Notes: a model not told the origin generated them from the sequence alone. A stretch of DNA of 64,000 nt from Neonectria sp. B-13 (GCA_002682825.1 NOKP01000013.1:1081351-1145350), one strand, 5' to 3'; shown: positions 1 through 11,639, counted from the first letter of the stretch. A program made the numbers and translations.

Positions 1-330
1 CCGGGGGACATGTTGGACGCCACAGTGGACTTCAGCAGTGCGCCGGCGCGACAGGTCATGGCAGCGCAAACGAGAGGCAGGCGTCTTGCAACGACGGCCA
101 AGGGATCGTTGGCGCTTGTCCCGGCGTCAAGTCAGCCAGGAGATGTAATTATCATCCTGATGGGACATGGGAACCCGGTGGTTGCGACACGCCTGGAGTT
201 CGAACACAAGAGCATCGTGTACAAGATCAAAGAAGACGCGCTGGTGTACGGCATCATGGACGGACAGTCGGTGGAGACGGAGTGTTTCGAGGGAAACCGG
301 GATTACCTCAACCAGTTTCGTTTCATTTGA
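1..330 (+). CDS. HET-type protein, C-terminal fragment (5' truncated by window)
   Basis: The frame is open from base 1 and ends at TGA 328-330, so only about the last 109 residues are present and the true start lies outside the window. The visible part reads PGDVI-IILMG, then a VVATRLE strand, then YGIMDGQSVE. This follows the usual C-terminal pattern of fungal heterokaryon-incompatibility (HET) domain proteins, where a GD-hydrophobic-LxG stretch is followed by a YxhhGxxYVHGIMDGE-like motif. The HET domain itself would lie upstream and cannot be seen. Family members act in allorecognition and programmed cell death, or have unknown roles. The call rests only on this tail, so a different protein with a similar end remains possible. 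Confidence 0.55.
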   Translation, partial: PGDMLDATVDFSSAPARQVMAAQTRGRRLATTAKGSLALVPASSQPGDVIIILMGHGNPVVATRLEFEHKSIVYKIKEDALVYGIMDGQSVETECFEGNRDYLNQFRFI

Positions 331-495
331 CCCATATATCGCTAATACACGCCTACTTGACCATATTTCTTCTCGTCGACTCCCCGACCAGTAATCCATA
401 CATAGGACGACGAGAGCCGTGAAAAGTGGCAAGATACACACTAAACAACCCGTTTCCTTCATGTATGTTACAAACAAGCAAAACCCCAGAGCCCT

Positions 496-1611
496 TTACC
501 GCATTTTATGAATCTTCATGCAACCATACTTGTCCACGGTGACGGTCTCGTCGGCAAGCATGAATATGTGTCCGTTGGAGCTGTGCTCTATGTCGACTCC
601 CTTGCTCTTGTGGACCTTCTCCATCTCCTCGCGGAACTTAGTCTTGGGCTTGCCGGCCTTGATGCGCTGCTTCTCGAAGAAGACGTAGGCGGCGTAGTAA
701 GTGACGTTGGTGTTGCCGTCGATGACGCCGCGGCGGCCCATGAAGTAGCGGAGGTTGGCGGGCGACACCTTGCGGTCGTCGGTGAAGGTCTTTGAGATCT
801 CGCGCACAAAGGCGGCCTGCGTGACGCCGTCCTTGGCCAGCAGCGCGCGGATCTTCTTGCGCACCTCATCGCAGGTGTCGTAGATGGGGACCGAGTTGGA
901 AGCCTCGCGCGGCAGCTCAACGCCGGCGACGTCAAACAGCTCGGCGACCTTCTTGGTGCTCTCGGCCGTCTTGGGCTTCTTGGGCTTGGTGGCCTTGAGC
1001 GGGAGGCCCTGTAGCTCGCGCTTCTTGAAGAAGACGAAGGCGCGGTGGTACGTGTCGCAGCCCTCGCCGTCCCAGGTGCCGGTGCGGTTCATGAAGGAGC
1101 CGTAGGCCTTGGAGCTGACACCGAGGGCGTCCTGGAACTGGCCGACCTTCATGGCGCCCGAGTCGATCCAGTTGCGGATCTTGCGGCGCACCGCGTTGCA
1201 AGTGTCCGAGTCTTGGCGGTCCAGCCGAGGGTCGTCCTCGTCAATGTCCTCGACGTTCTCCGGGAAGAGATCCTCGTTGGTCTCGGCGACGTCTGACTTG
1301 CGCTTCCTGGTGGCCGCGGGTTTCGCCGCGGGTTTTGCCACAGCAGGCGTGGGGACCGGCGTAGGAGCCGGCGCCGGCTTGGCCGTGCTCGCGTTGCCGA
1401 AGGCGGCGTTCTCGTTGGTCGGGTCCGGAGGTGGAGGGGGAGCCACCGGCCGGCTTCCAAGGCCGTAACCAACGGGATTCGGCAGACCCAATCCCGCTAA
1501 GCTGGGAAGACTATTGGGCGCGAGGCCGGGACGGGAAGAAACTGGGACAATGTTTGGGTGGAAAGTCGCGAGGGCGCGGGTCGGCGACCACGACCAACCG
1601 GGGGAGGACAT
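496..1611 (-). CDS. DUF7726-type protein with two repeated helical domains
   Basis: A single exon of 371 aa. The start is taken at ATG 1609-1611 (MSSPGWSWSP) because the frame upstream, although open to 1989, translates a GATGC microsatellite. The N-terminal 100 residues are rich in Pro and Ala. A basic, NLS-like RKRKSD follows, then an acidic stretch. Two copies of one domain then occur: the first begins DSDTCNAVRRKIRNWID and ends in RAFVFFKKREL; the second begins YDTCDEVRKKIRALL and ends in AAYVFFEKQRI. Both share TCxxVRxKIR near the start and FMxRxGxxDG before the end, as expected for the fungal DUF7726 repeat. The role is unknown. The small helical repeat and basic patch suggest a nuclear protein, but that is inference. 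Confidence 0.75.
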   Translation of the reverse strand: MSSPGWSWSPTRALATFHPNIVPVSSRPGLAPNSLPSLAGLGLPNPVGYGLGSRPVAPPPPPDPTNENAAFGNASTAKPAPAPTPVPTPAVAKPAAKPAATRKRKSDVAETNEDLFPENVEDIDEDDPRLDRQDSDTCNAVRRKIRNWIDSGAMKVGQFQDALGVSSKAYGSFMNRTGTWDGEGCDTYHRAFVFFKKRELQGLPLKATKPKKPKTAESTKKVAELFDVAGVELPREASNSVPIYDTCDEVRKKIRALLAKDGVTQAAFVREISKTFTDDRKVSPANLRYFMGRRGVIDGNTNVTYYAAYVFFEKQRIKAGKPKTKFREEMEKVHKSKGVDIEHSSNGHIFMLADETVTVDKYGCMKIHKMR

Positions 1612-1612
1612 G

Positions 1613-1690
1613 TTGCGATGCGATGTGATGCGATGCGATGCGATGCGATGTGACGTGAAGCGACTGACGTGAAGCGACTGACGTGAAAGA
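1613..1690. repeat. GATGC pentanucleotide microsatellite plus short tandem repeat
   Basis: Directly upstream of the DUF7726 gene start, GATGC/GATGT units repeat about seven times from 1616 to 1651. They are followed by tandem copies of a GACGTGAAGCGACT unit to about 1686. On the minus strand this lies in the 5' leader and reads as HRIxSHRI-type repeats in the open frame. Confidence 0.85.
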
Positions 1691-3324
1691 AGAGAGTTGG
1701 TGCCTAAGATGATGCGTATAGTGCGTAAAGTGTGTAAAGTGGGGGAACCGAGAATGCCTTTGAATCTTCGATCTTTTGCGTCTTTCAACCTTCTGAGGCG
1801 GCGTCTCTCAATTGTGTGCCCAAAGCGGACCAGGTAAGGTGATGGCTTCGGTTGATGTCTTATGATGAATCTCACTAACCTTTGCTTGTTCGACTCTTTG
1901 TTTTTGCTTGACGCGTCGGTACTATCAACTGTGTGCGACGCGTTCACACCGGGCGGGGTACCGGCATTCATGTTAGTGTCATCCATCACCTTGCTTTTTT
2001 TTCTTCAGGCTCTCGATGTCATGTCATTCCTGCAAGTATATCTCATGCGCCTAATTAAGCCAAATAACCCCAGTATTTAGTCTAGATACTTGAGACGATG
2101 TATTTAGCCCCAGTTTATCCCGGTCCAGGGCTGCGGCGAACAGTGCGGGTCGGGGGCGGAGCGGGTCTCGGGGGCCGGCGCATCGGGGTCGAATTCCGGT
2201 GTAGGTCACAAACTCACAGGTGGCATCAGATGAGGAGTATGGCATCTCTTACTTACTGCATAGGTAACGAACCCCCAGACTGGGTCCATCTCAACTAGGT
2301 AACATTTCCCCCACAGTCTGCTCCATCCCTGGATGCATCCGTCTTGTTCGGGGAAGATGAACTCTTGTTTCGTTGGAGGGGTAAGCGAATCCTTCCCAGG
2401 AAAACGGACGAGCCCTGCAGCGGAATTAAATACGACACCCTGAATAGCCAAGGAGAGAATAACAGGGCTGTGGCGAGCTCGTGTCCCAACGCTCTCGAGG
2501 TAATACCGATGTACATCTACATCAAGGCAACCAAGTCGGGGCATGGACGTCATGTTGACTCAACATTTAGGTAAGGGAAATGTGAGATATGCTGCTGAGT
2601 CTGGTCTTCAATCTCGGTTGACTTGCAGTTGGTCTGAATCTATTTCCGAATAGTCCAACCAGCCGAGAGACGAGCCGCCAAGAAAGGCCACCTACCCCCG
2701 AATTACAACATTGCCTACTCCCCATATTTCTTCCGTAGACGCATTCCCTGAAGAAGGTCGCCCCGAATGGCACTGCTTACCGCAGCCGTTGGACCGTCAA
2801 CCCGTATACCCAAGGAAACCTTGCCTCCTTTATAACCCCCCTCTTCTTCATGTTAATGACCCCAGCTCGATCACTGCTTAATGCGGCCCTGTGGATCTCG
2901 TGCGACCAAGTCAAGGTGGAGCCGTGGGGACTCGTGGCATGACTCGCCTCAACCCTAGACAGGCTTCGCGTGGGGGGGATCGGAGCGTTGTTGGAAATCG
3001 TGGGGGTTGTATGCTCAAAGGAGGCACCTGATCGGGTTCTATTCCATTCGTTCGGCTGATGGCACCGAGACTCTGCGGTGAGATGCTTACTAGATCTTGC
3101 TCTGTCTCCCTGTCGGCTATCCCTTTCCCTTGGGGAAATTTGCCTCCCGAGCGAGAAGGTATAAGATGAACGTGGAAGACCTTGTCATTAGTTTCTACGA
3201 GAGGAGACATTGTATTGTTTCTCTTCCATTTCTGACGTTCTTGTTATTCTGCTGTCATCTCCGCCGTCACTGTCAAACTACCAGATACCAACAGCAACCA
3301 TTGACAACCAAGTAAGCAGTCATC
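1691..3324. other. Intergenic region
   Basis: About 1.6 kb between the divergent DUF7726 and aldolase genes. It holds only short overlapping open frames with no family signature. The last 300 bases before 3325 are pyrimidine-rich with CAACAACCA and CAAG motifs, consistent with the promoter and leader of the aldolase gene. Confidence 0.6.
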
Positions 3325-4314
3325 ATGACCATCTCTGCAGGAGCAAAGCAGAACGGCACTGTCGCCCCTTCTTCTTCACCGTCAACCTCAGCTCTGAAAG
3401 ACGGAATCTATGTCCCAACAGTTGCCTTCTTTACCCCTGAAGACACTATCGATATTGCAACGACCAAAGCCCACGCAACTCGACTTGCCCAGAGCGGAAT
3501 CGCTGGCCTTGTGACCCACGGATCCAATGGCGAAGCTGTTCACCTCGACCGTGCCGAGCGTCAAGTCATCAACAGGGCCACCCGATCTGCTTTAGATGCT
3601 TCTGGCAAATCTCACCTCCCGCTCATTGCAGGCTGCGGCGCACAATCTACCCGAGAGACGATACTACTCTGCAGTGAGGCTGCCTGCTCAGGAGCTAGCC
3701 ATGCTCTCGTTCTCCCGCCGGCATACTACGGCGGCCTGCTCACTACGGATCTTGTTCTCGAACACTTCCGCGCAGTTGGCGATGCCAGCCCCATCCCGAT
3801 CTTGATTTATAACTTCCCTGCCGCTTGTGGAGGCCTCGACCTCAACTCGGACAACATCCTCGCCCTGTCAACACACCCGAATATCGTTGGTGTTAAGTTG
3901 ACCTGTGGAAATACGGGGAAGCTGGCTAGAGTTGTGGCGGGAACAAAGGAGACCTCGTTCCGGACCTTCGGCGGGAGTGTCGACTTCACGATCCAGACGC
4001 TGGCCGTCGGCGGACATGGTGTCATCGGCGGCACAGCAAACATCGCCCCGAGGGCGTGCGTTCGGATCATGCAGCTCTGGAAAGACGGAAGACAGGAGGA
4101 GGCTCGCGGGCTGCAGGAAACTGTAGCACGCGGGGACTGGATCGCGATCAAGGGGGGTTTCGTTGCAGTCAAAGCTGCCTTACAACGTTACTACGGCTAT
4201 GGAGGCCAACCCAGGAAGCCCTGCGCGTTTCTTGAGGGCAAGGATCTTGAGTCACAGCTGGCAGAATTCTCAGAATTGGTAGACACCGAGAAGAAGTTAG
4301 AAGGATCTAGCTAA
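3325..4314 (+). CDS. Dihydrodipicolinate synthase-family aldolase (HOGA/LGA1-like)
   Basis: An intronless 329-aa class I aldolase of the DapA superfamily. The GSNGEA segment (66-71) corresponds to the GTTGE substrate-binding loop. IYNFP gives the conserved Tyr (about 162). GVKLT gives the Schiff-base Lys (about 191). The barrel ends with a GGHGVIGGTANIAP loop. Family members cleave or form 2-oxo acids. Fungal homologues without a bacterial-type lysine pathway are usually annotated as 4-hydroxy-2-oxoglutarate aldolase or L-threo-3-deoxy-hexulosonate aldolase (D-galacturonate catabolism). Filamentous fungi make lysine by aminoadipate, so true DapA activity is unlikely. The exact substrate cannot be read from sequence. 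No mitochondrial or secretory signal is evident; the N-terminal 24 residues are Ser/Pro-rich. Confidence 0.88.
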   Translation: MTISAGAKQNGTVAPSSSPSTSALKDGIYVPTVAFFTPEDTIDIATTKAHATRLAQSGIAGLVTHGSNGEAVHLDRAERQVINRATRSALDASGKSHLPLIAGCGAQSTRETILLCSEAACSGASHALVLPPAYYGGLLTTDLVLEHFRAVGDASPIPILIYNFPAACGGLDLNSDNILALSTHPNIVGVKLTCGNTGKLARVVAGTKETSFRTFGGSVDFTIQTLAVGGHGVIGGTANIAPRACVRIMQLWKDGRQEEARGLQETVARGDWIAIKGGFVAVKAALQRYYGYGGQPRKPCAFLEGKDLESQLAEFSELVDTEKKLEGSS

Positions 4315-5866
4315 GGGTTTGCCACGGTAATGGCTCAAGCTGGGAATGGCGCGGGGGCCTGGTTTTTGGGCAGTCAGTGGACCCTGTAATATACTACCTA
4401 CTAGTAAGGAATGGATCTCGCAGTACTCTCCGGTCTTCGCTCGAGGTTACCCTGCAAGCTGCTCCTTGACTGGTGCATCACTATCCTGGCGACTGAGCGG
4501 CTTCAGTGGTTCCGAGTTCAGAAAGGCTATGAACGTGACACCTCAGCTGCCGATAACGGAGGACAGCAACCTCGGCCGGAGAGCTTGCATGTACTACCTG
4601 TCCCATTGTCCTTTACCTCATAGTTCCTCGCCCTACGACCCCCAAAGCACCAGGGATGGGAACACAGGCCACCCCCAAACACGGCCCCAGCTCCGTCTTA
4701 GTTCCTATCTGGATAAATTTCCGTGTGTCGTCCAGGATCTAAGCATCTCCGTAGTGGAAATATGCTATGTAGTGGAGCCCTTGCGGGTCTGCTTTAAACC
4801 CGACGAACTGGGACCAAACTAGTAGCGGAGTAGCAAGGGAGGTCAGTATGTAATACTTTTGAAGCAATTGGGCCGGGATAATACTTGTCCTGCAGGTCAT
4901 ACCATGACCCCCACGGAGGATCGCCCTGAAAATGTCTGCTATGTCAGTGATCCATTCTCGAGGAGACGATCTCGGCAATGAATGTTGTAGTGAATGTGGC
5001 TACAGCCTGCATTAGGGACGCTGAGTGAGAAGGTATGTCGGGGGTATAGCCGACGCCACTGAACAATTATCTTTGTTGCCGCGGAGTTGACCATAGAACC
5101 GCAATCAAGCATCTTCTTAAAATTATTTTAGATAGTACTTGCCGTTCTACTAGTAACTATAAGGTCACCGAACACTTCAGGTGAGAACCCAGGCTGGCCA
5201 AAGTAGCCCAGATCTCGCAAAACGCGATACCAAGGCTTGACAGTTGACGTCAAGCGAGCAACGATGGAGGAAACTATCCAGCTATCCGCAAGTAACATAT
5301 GAGTTGATATGATACTCTCTGCTGGTTCCAAATTTCTAGGTCCATGGCGGGGATCCTATGAAAGCCTTAATCCAGATTGCAGCCGAACTGGATCCTGAAA
5401 AGGGAGACGGTGAGGACGTCCATAGGCGAGTGTGTACAAAGCAAATTGAACATGTTCGCCGAATCACCGTCAATGAAGGGCCAGCACAAGAGCCAACTAC
5501 CCAACGCTGATGTCCTTTGGAAACATGTATGGCGGCTCGGGGTACTAAGCTTAGCTAGTAGAGCTTGGTGCCGGATCAAGGTCCCTGAATGAAATGTGCT
5601 GATGGAACGGCAATGAATGGTATGTTTGTGATGGGTTAATCATTACAATTATTTCAATATTAGAGTCTGACAAAGCCACCAATAAAGACCATGATGAGGA
5701 TATGAAAAGGATCAAAAGCAAAGCTGAAAGTCAGCCATAGGTCGTCATCCAACGACGAGTATCTGCCGGTGTTGCGAGTTCTCGACTCCAAATCACCTTA
5801 TTCCAAAGTGCGCCTGTACACCCTCCCTTTTCCCCCCAAACGCCATACATCCATAAGCAAAAGTGC
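4315..5866. other. Intergenic region
   Basis: About 1.55 kb of relatively AT-rich sequence between the convergent aldolase and Cys-rich genes. A 158-codon open frame at 4346-4822 shows no recognisable domain and looks accidental. No RNA gene or mobile element is evident. Confidence 0.55.
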
Positions 5867-6838
5867 TTAGAGGGCAAATTTTGCTGAAATGAAATTTTGA
5901 ACCATTCCGAAAGCTCGTCCAAGTTTCGAAGGGTTCTTCGCGGCATCGTCTCCGTCGATAATCCGCGCCATCGCTTTCAAAGCCGCACCCTGGGGCTTGC
6001 TTATAATCTCAGCTCGAGTGACGAAACCAGGTACCCTGGGCGCGTGTTGGGCGTATATAGTAGTGAGCGGGTTCCCGATTGTGAGTACGGCTGGGATCCT
6101 GACAACCCAGAAATGTTCCATGCGTCTCGGGCGTTTCTCGACCTGTGGGTAGATGTTAGTTTCAGATAGCATAGCTTGGTGAGTTACAGGACGTACCATT
6201 GAGAACTCGGATCCTTCGTCGGATTGCTCGTCGGATAGATCAGAGAGAAGTAAGTCCGTTGAAGGGACCTTGTCGCCGTCGGAGCTGGTAGCGTCGTTGG
6301 CCGAATCTATAAATGCCGGATTTCGAGAAGACATTCTGAGTCTCCCCAAAGTTCGAGGAGCTCGCTTTATTGGACCCATGGGCATTCTCCCGCACGAGAT
6401 CTCGTCGTCGTCCTCCGAATCACTCTCCATGGTATCCATAACTGCCTTTCTTGCCATCACCAAGAAGGGTTTCGGCTGCTTTCGTGGGATTACCTGAGTC
6501 CGAATGGCGTATTTCTCTGCGAAGTGCTTCTTATATAAGGCGAAGTATTCTATGGCGGCAATTTGACGCAGGCACTGGGTTTTCTCATCCTCTTGGTCTC
6601 CAAATCCAACAAGGCAAGATGCGAACCACGATATACAAGAGTGGTTGTCTTCGCAGCCGTATAGAACTGGTATCTCGGTTCGTGAGAGATACCTGCAGTG
6701 CTCCGAGTTTGGAAGGAGGTGATCTTTACCCTGCTCCAACGCAGGACGTGCGACTCTCCAGTAATCGTTGCACGGCACCCAGTCGGGAGGCTGCGCCAAG
6801 GCACAGTGGCAGCATCGAGGCACGATCTTCTGACACAT
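5867..6838 (-). CDS. Unknown Cys-rich protein
   Basis: Two exons (6838-6197 and 6142-5867) around a 54-base intron with GTACGT donor, CTAAC branch and CAG acceptor, giving 305 aa. The intron length is a multiple of three, so an unspliced reading also stays open. The start MCQKIVPRCCHC was chosen because it opens a Cys/His-rich stretch (CQ, RCCHC, later CEDNHSC and SWFASCL) that resembles a small zinc-binding N-terminus seen in many uncharacterised fungal proteins. The middle is acidic and Ser-rich (SDSEDDD, LSDLSDEQSDEGSE) and probably disordered. The C-terminus is basic-amphipathic. I do not recognise the family and assign no function. It stands alone between two intergenic regions. Confidence 0.6.
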   Translation of the reverse strand: MCQKIVPRCCHCALAQPPDWVPCNDYWRVARPALEQGKDHLLPNSEHCRYLSRTEIPVLYGCEDNHSCISWFASCLVGFGDQEDEKTQCLRQIAAIEYFALYKKHFAEKYAIRTQVIPRKQPKPFLVMARKAVMDTMESDSEDDDEISCGRMPMGPIKRAPRTLGRLRMSSRNPAFIDSANDATSSDGDKVPSTDLLLSDLSDEQSDEGSEFSMVRPVTHQAMLSETNIYPQVEKRPRRMEHFWVVRIPAVLTIGNPLTTIYAQHAPRVPGFVTRAEIISKPQGAALKAMARIIDGDDAAKNPSKLGRAFGMVQNFISAKFAL

Positions 6839-7562
6839 CTTGTCAAGTATATAGTGCCTCGGGGATATAGAAAGCAGCGAGGAATGAAGGTAGTCGAGAT
6901 GATAAAGAGGATTCCGAGAGGATGATCGAAAACCGGAATGGTTGCAAGCGGTACTATAAGAAGTCGGGGGATGCTGAATATATAAATGGGAAGGGAGTTG
7001 GAAACAGAAGAACAATGCCCAGAATTGTATTCACGTTCAGTGTCATGTTCAGAAACGCGTTGGCAGTGAATAGGTTCTGACCATACGACGGCAAGCAGGT
7101 GAATGTGAAGTGACGGGTGTTCGAAAAAGGTGAGAGACGCCGGGGACTGTAGCGAGTCAAACATGATATAAGTACACTCTGGGTTGTCGATGGGGATAGA
7201 GGTAGACCTTGATGGTTGTGGCAGAGGTTAAATCAGTGAAACGGGTTGTTTACACGCTCTTGTTTGTTGGTATGGATCAAGGTACACCTGGAAGGTTGTG
7301 GAATAACTAGCATTTAGTGAGGATGAAGGTTAGACAACCTCAATGCCCCGAGGACAATGGACGAACATAGGTAATTTTTCCGTGTTCTGGAAAAAGTCAG
7401 TTGTTTGCGCCCATCGAGTGTAAACGGCGAGGAACACCATAGGGTGTGCCTATGGAAACGAAACGTGAACAGTCAACATTCTTCTTGAATTTTGAAACCC
7501 CAACAACTCAGCATCTAATCAAAACGCCATGCCATGGACCAGACCTAGGATATTCTACAACC
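6839..7562. other. Intergenic region
   Basis: Promoter and leader side of the Cys-rich gene and 3' side of the KRE33-like gene. Open frames here are short and without family resemblance. Confidence 0.5.
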
Positions 7563-10500
7563 TCAATCGTGCTTCCTTGCCTTCTTCACCTTTTTTCGCT
7601 TGTCGCCAAACGCTTCCTCGTAGACTTCCGCAGCCGTCTGCTGCCCCGCGACCTTCCTCTTTGCCTTGCTAGACTTGACGCTGACGACTGGATTCGACTT
7701 GCCCTGCTTGGTGGCGGTCAAGACTTGCTTCTCCGCCTCCTCCCATGCTGGAGCAGCTTCCTCGATCTCGTATCTGTGGTCCTTGTTAATTAAGTTCTAC
7801 GGGGCAACTTTGTGGATGGGTGCTTACTGGTCGAGGGGCAAAGAGTCAATAAGCTCTCTTTGCTTCTGCTTCAATATCTTGACGGCCTCATCACCACCCT
7901 CTTCGAGCTCGTCGTCAAGGGCAGTAGTAAGGGGGGCGAAGCGGTCGTCGACCAGTTCATCATCGTGGGCCCCGCTGGCATTTTCACGGGTCACACCCAG
8001 ACTCTCAGCCTTGGGCAGTTCCGCCTCCACAGCATCCGAGACAAGAGTAGAAAAGTGTGATGTCACCTTGCGTAGAATCTTGATAAACATAGCAAGGAGC
8101 TGGGACGAGGGCAGGGAAAGCTCTTGAGACACAGCATCCAGGTCCTTGTGCTGCAAACCAATGGCAAGGAGAATGCACTGCTGAACGCCGGTCAGCCTGA
8201 TATCAGACTTTAGGCGACCGGTGAAGTAGAGGTTGGCGATGGTCGGGATCAGGTCGAGAACAACGTGGTAGTCAAGCATGTTGTTGGCATATGACTCGAG
8301 TCGCTTAAGATCAAAGGGCGATAGGATTCTATCCAATTCCACCTTGGTCAAAGATTGTACCTCGACAGAGTCTAGCTTGGCGCCGATGTTGGCCGACTCA
8401 TCGAGACTGAGAGCGCTGATGGCCGGGAATGCACCGAACTGGTACGAAAGCAGTGACAGGAATCGCTTGTGGAAATCTCGTGAGAAAGCACCCAGCCAGC
8501 TTTGGTCCTCGCTGTTCTCAAGCGGCCGGAGCATCACACAGGTGTGCTCGCCAGTGAGGTCATTGGCTGTCTGACGAAGGTAGACGGGAGAGAAAGAAGC
8601 TCGCTTCCAAAACTTGTGAAGGGGAGCAGTCAAGCCGTAGCTCACGCCGACGTAATCGAGGCGCTCATGCCTCTTCTCAGAGAGTTTGGAAAACAAGGGA
8701 GGCATCTTGTTAATATCCCGAACCTTAATGTCATCATCCAACAGGGTCGCGTTGGCCAATTCCGCGTCAGTGACCCGTGTGATGGTCTCCTCCATCACCG
8801 TATCCTCATCCTCAGACAGGTTGGCAAATCGGCCCTCGTAGTAGTCGACGAGAAGCTCCAGCGCCTTGGTGCCGTATCCCATGGACACGTATTCAGGGTT
8901 AGTGGCAATTCTGACAACTCGGGCACCAGACAAAGACGCGAAATCCTCGTCTTGGAACTGCTGGCTCACGAGCCAAGGGATCAGATCACCACTTGGCCGT
9001 TGTCCTCGGCTTAGGCTGTTCAGCACGCTTTGTCTGCTAATTTTTCCTTCGAGCGACACCTGAATCACACAGAGTGGCTCAGGTAGTCTTGAGCTATCCT
9101 CAGCAACGGGTGGTACAAGGACAAACAACTCGTGGGCCGGGGCGTCGCTCATTAGCTGCAAGTCATCCGGGGAGTTCTTATAGTGACTGGCGACATAGAG
9201 AGCCACCATTTGCTGCAGGAACTTTTCGGAGACCGGATGGAAGGAAAAGAGGGTATCTCGGTTGACGTTCAGAAGCTGGCACTGGGTAGGATCGGGGCAC
9301 CCGCTGATGCTCGACTTCGTCTTGGGGAGCGTGGCGTCGAGGCAGAGCAGGGTGTTGAGCCACTTCTCAACGGAATCTCCCTGGCCATATCGAATTGGCT
9401 CTGAGAGAGTGATTTCGCGCAACTTCCTGCCGGTCTGGAACTCCTCCGTCTTGGAGGTTCTGCCAGTTGATCGGTCAGTGATTTCCGTTCCCTCGCCGGT
9501 AGAAGAAGCGGAGCGAGACTGCTCCCTCAGTTGCTTGATCAACTTCAGAGAAAGAGATCGGCCAGTGCCTTCATAACCGTTGATGGTAGAGGCCATGAAA
9601 ACCAGGTACGGCCCCATCAGCTTTCGCACAAGGGGCAGAGGAATGGCGGCGGCCTCGTCAATAACCACCAGCTCGGCCTGTCCTAGAACATGGGCATCTT
9701 GGGGCCGGATGTACTGGATGGTCTGACGGTGCTGTCGGTGGATGTTCACACGAACGATAGCTTTGTTGAAGTCGGGATTGGTGCTCTGGATAATCGAGTA
9801 ATCGGCGTGGTCGGCATAGCCCAGCGCGTCGAAGCCCTTGAAGATGAACTCAAATAGAGTTTTCAAGTTTTCAGGGGACGGAGACGTGATGAAGATGTTG
9901 CTGTAACCATATGCGACGGCAGCGGCAACCGCGACACCCATGGCGGCAGACTTTCCTCGTCCTCGAGCAGCAGTCAGGGCTACTGTGCTTCGCAGCGTCT
10001 TCTCAGCGATCGCATCGGTGAAGGTGAGGAGCGCCTTGGCTTGATCCACGGTCTTGGCGAGGGTGATCAATGATCCCACGGGCTGCTGGTCCTCGTTGGC
10101 CGCCTTGATGGAGTCGAGCTCGATTTGGGCTTCGGTCTTGGGCTGATCCAGATCGGGAGGAGGTAGCTTCTTGACTCCCTTACCACCGGAAATGGGAAGC
10201 ACGTTCAACTCATCGTCGATGACCAGACAAGAGTCGCAGCTACCCAGCGAGAGAATGAAGCGCTCGTTGAATCGCGCAACCACATCGTCGTGAGCCTCGG
10301 TCCTGTATCTTGAGTGGACATCCATCGATAGAGTGTAGAGCTGCTTCAAGCTGGTCATGCCCTTGACCAACAGCACCACCAAGCCACCACCTTCAACCGT
10401 CTCGATCGTTCGCGCGAGGATGTTGGGAGTGATGGCCTCGAAATCTTGCAGAATGCACATGCCGAACGTCTGACCTAGGATCTTGTCGGTCTCCTTGTAG

Positions 10501-10931
10501 TAGGTATATCGGATGTTGTGCAGCGAAACGAAGAGTTCGAACGGGTCTTCGGTGTTGGCTTCTCGGATTCCTCGCTTGATCTCCTTCTTGATCTTGTTCT
10601 CGCGCTTCTTTCGGTGACTTGGAGTTTTTGCGTTAGCAAAGTCGCATCGCGAGATACGCTCGCATAGTCTTACCTGGTGAAGCCCAATAGCTTGTTCTTG
10701 TAAGCCCACAGAACAGACTTGTTCTGCTTGATGTCCATGCTCGACATGATGTAGTGCAAGTGAACAATCACATCCTTGGACCTGTCGCCCACCACCACGA
10801 AGAAGCTTCGCTTCTTTTCTTGGAGTCCATTTTGAATGAGCGCGGGAATGCGCGAATCCCTATAGACGATGATTAGCTCCTCATATCTATGCCAGGATCC
10901 GTATGGCGACCTACACAGCTTTGCGCGTCAT
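7563..10931 (-). CDS. KRE33: RNA cytidine acetyltransferase (Kre33/NAT10)
   Basis: Four exons: 10931-10915, 10859-10674, 10617-7828 and 7773-7563. The introns are 55, 56 and 54 bases, and the protein is 1067 aa, close to the yeast length. The first exon is only 17 bases (MTRKAV) and is needed to give the family start xRKAVDSRIPALI. The enzyme makes N4-acetylcytidine in 18S rRNA and, with a partner, in Ser/Leu tRNAs, using acetyl-CoA and ATP in the nucleolus. Visible parts: the N-terminal domain with KILGQTFGMCILQDFEA; Walker A in ARGRGKSAAMG (about 285-295); Walker B VVIDEAAAIPLP; the GNAT core RIATNPEYVSMGYGTKALELL; and a Lys-rich C-tail (KRKKVKKARK) typical of nucleolar retention. The acceptor of intron 2 is AAG. 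It is one of three minus-strand genes in a row. Confidence 0.97.
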
Positions 10932-11639
10932 ATTTGCAGTTTTCCAAAGGCCAATCGCTTTGAAAATGGGCGGCGCATATACGGATTCGACTTGAGAGGT
11001 GGGACCAAGCCTAGAAAATCCAAAATTTTGGCGGTCGGCGCTTTTCTGCCGGGCGGTGTTGGTTCGGCAAAAATTCAAGGTGGGGGCTTCACCTGACAGC
11101 TCACCTTGCTCACCGAAAACTTTGACTCCTAGGTTCTGACTACTGCGTTTCGAGACAATATCCACAAACGCTTGGATTGACTTGTATTATGTCTAATATC
11201 GGAATGTTAGGTACAAGTTATCTTTACCAAAAGTAAGGCTTCGTAAGACTTCTGCCGTATTACGATGAAGAGCCTCAAAAGCTGACTAGCATCGAGAAAC
11301 CGTCCACCACAATTGTATTAAAGTTACGAGGCTGGGAAAGGAGACTAGGTTAGGAGCTCTGTGAAGAAACAGAATGAATTGACTAGTTATACAAGGTGAA
11401 AGCTACCGATAACCTGAATTCACCAGATGGGAACCATTCAGTCCAGTTCGCAATGATGATTGTTACCTGCGCGAGTCTATAGAAGAGAAAGCCTCAAAGC
11501 GCAATACTTCAAATCGAATTGACAAATCATCACCTGCCATGCCAGACACCGCAACAAAGAAGGAGCCCATTTCGAAAGCCTGAACCCGGGAGAAACAGCA
11601 TGTCGAACGGGGGAGAATTATGTACAGTCAGAACTAGCC
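10932..11639. other. Intergenic region
   Basis: About 700 bases between the KRE33 start and the mS38 stop. No coding or RNA gene is seen. It should hold the KRE33 promoter and the mS38 terminator. Confidence 0.5.

Noticed and set aside
4346..4822. 158-codon open frame after the aldolase
   Set aside because: Composition and lack of any motif suggest chance. It starts 30 bases after the aldolase stop, which is unlikely for a separate fungal gene.
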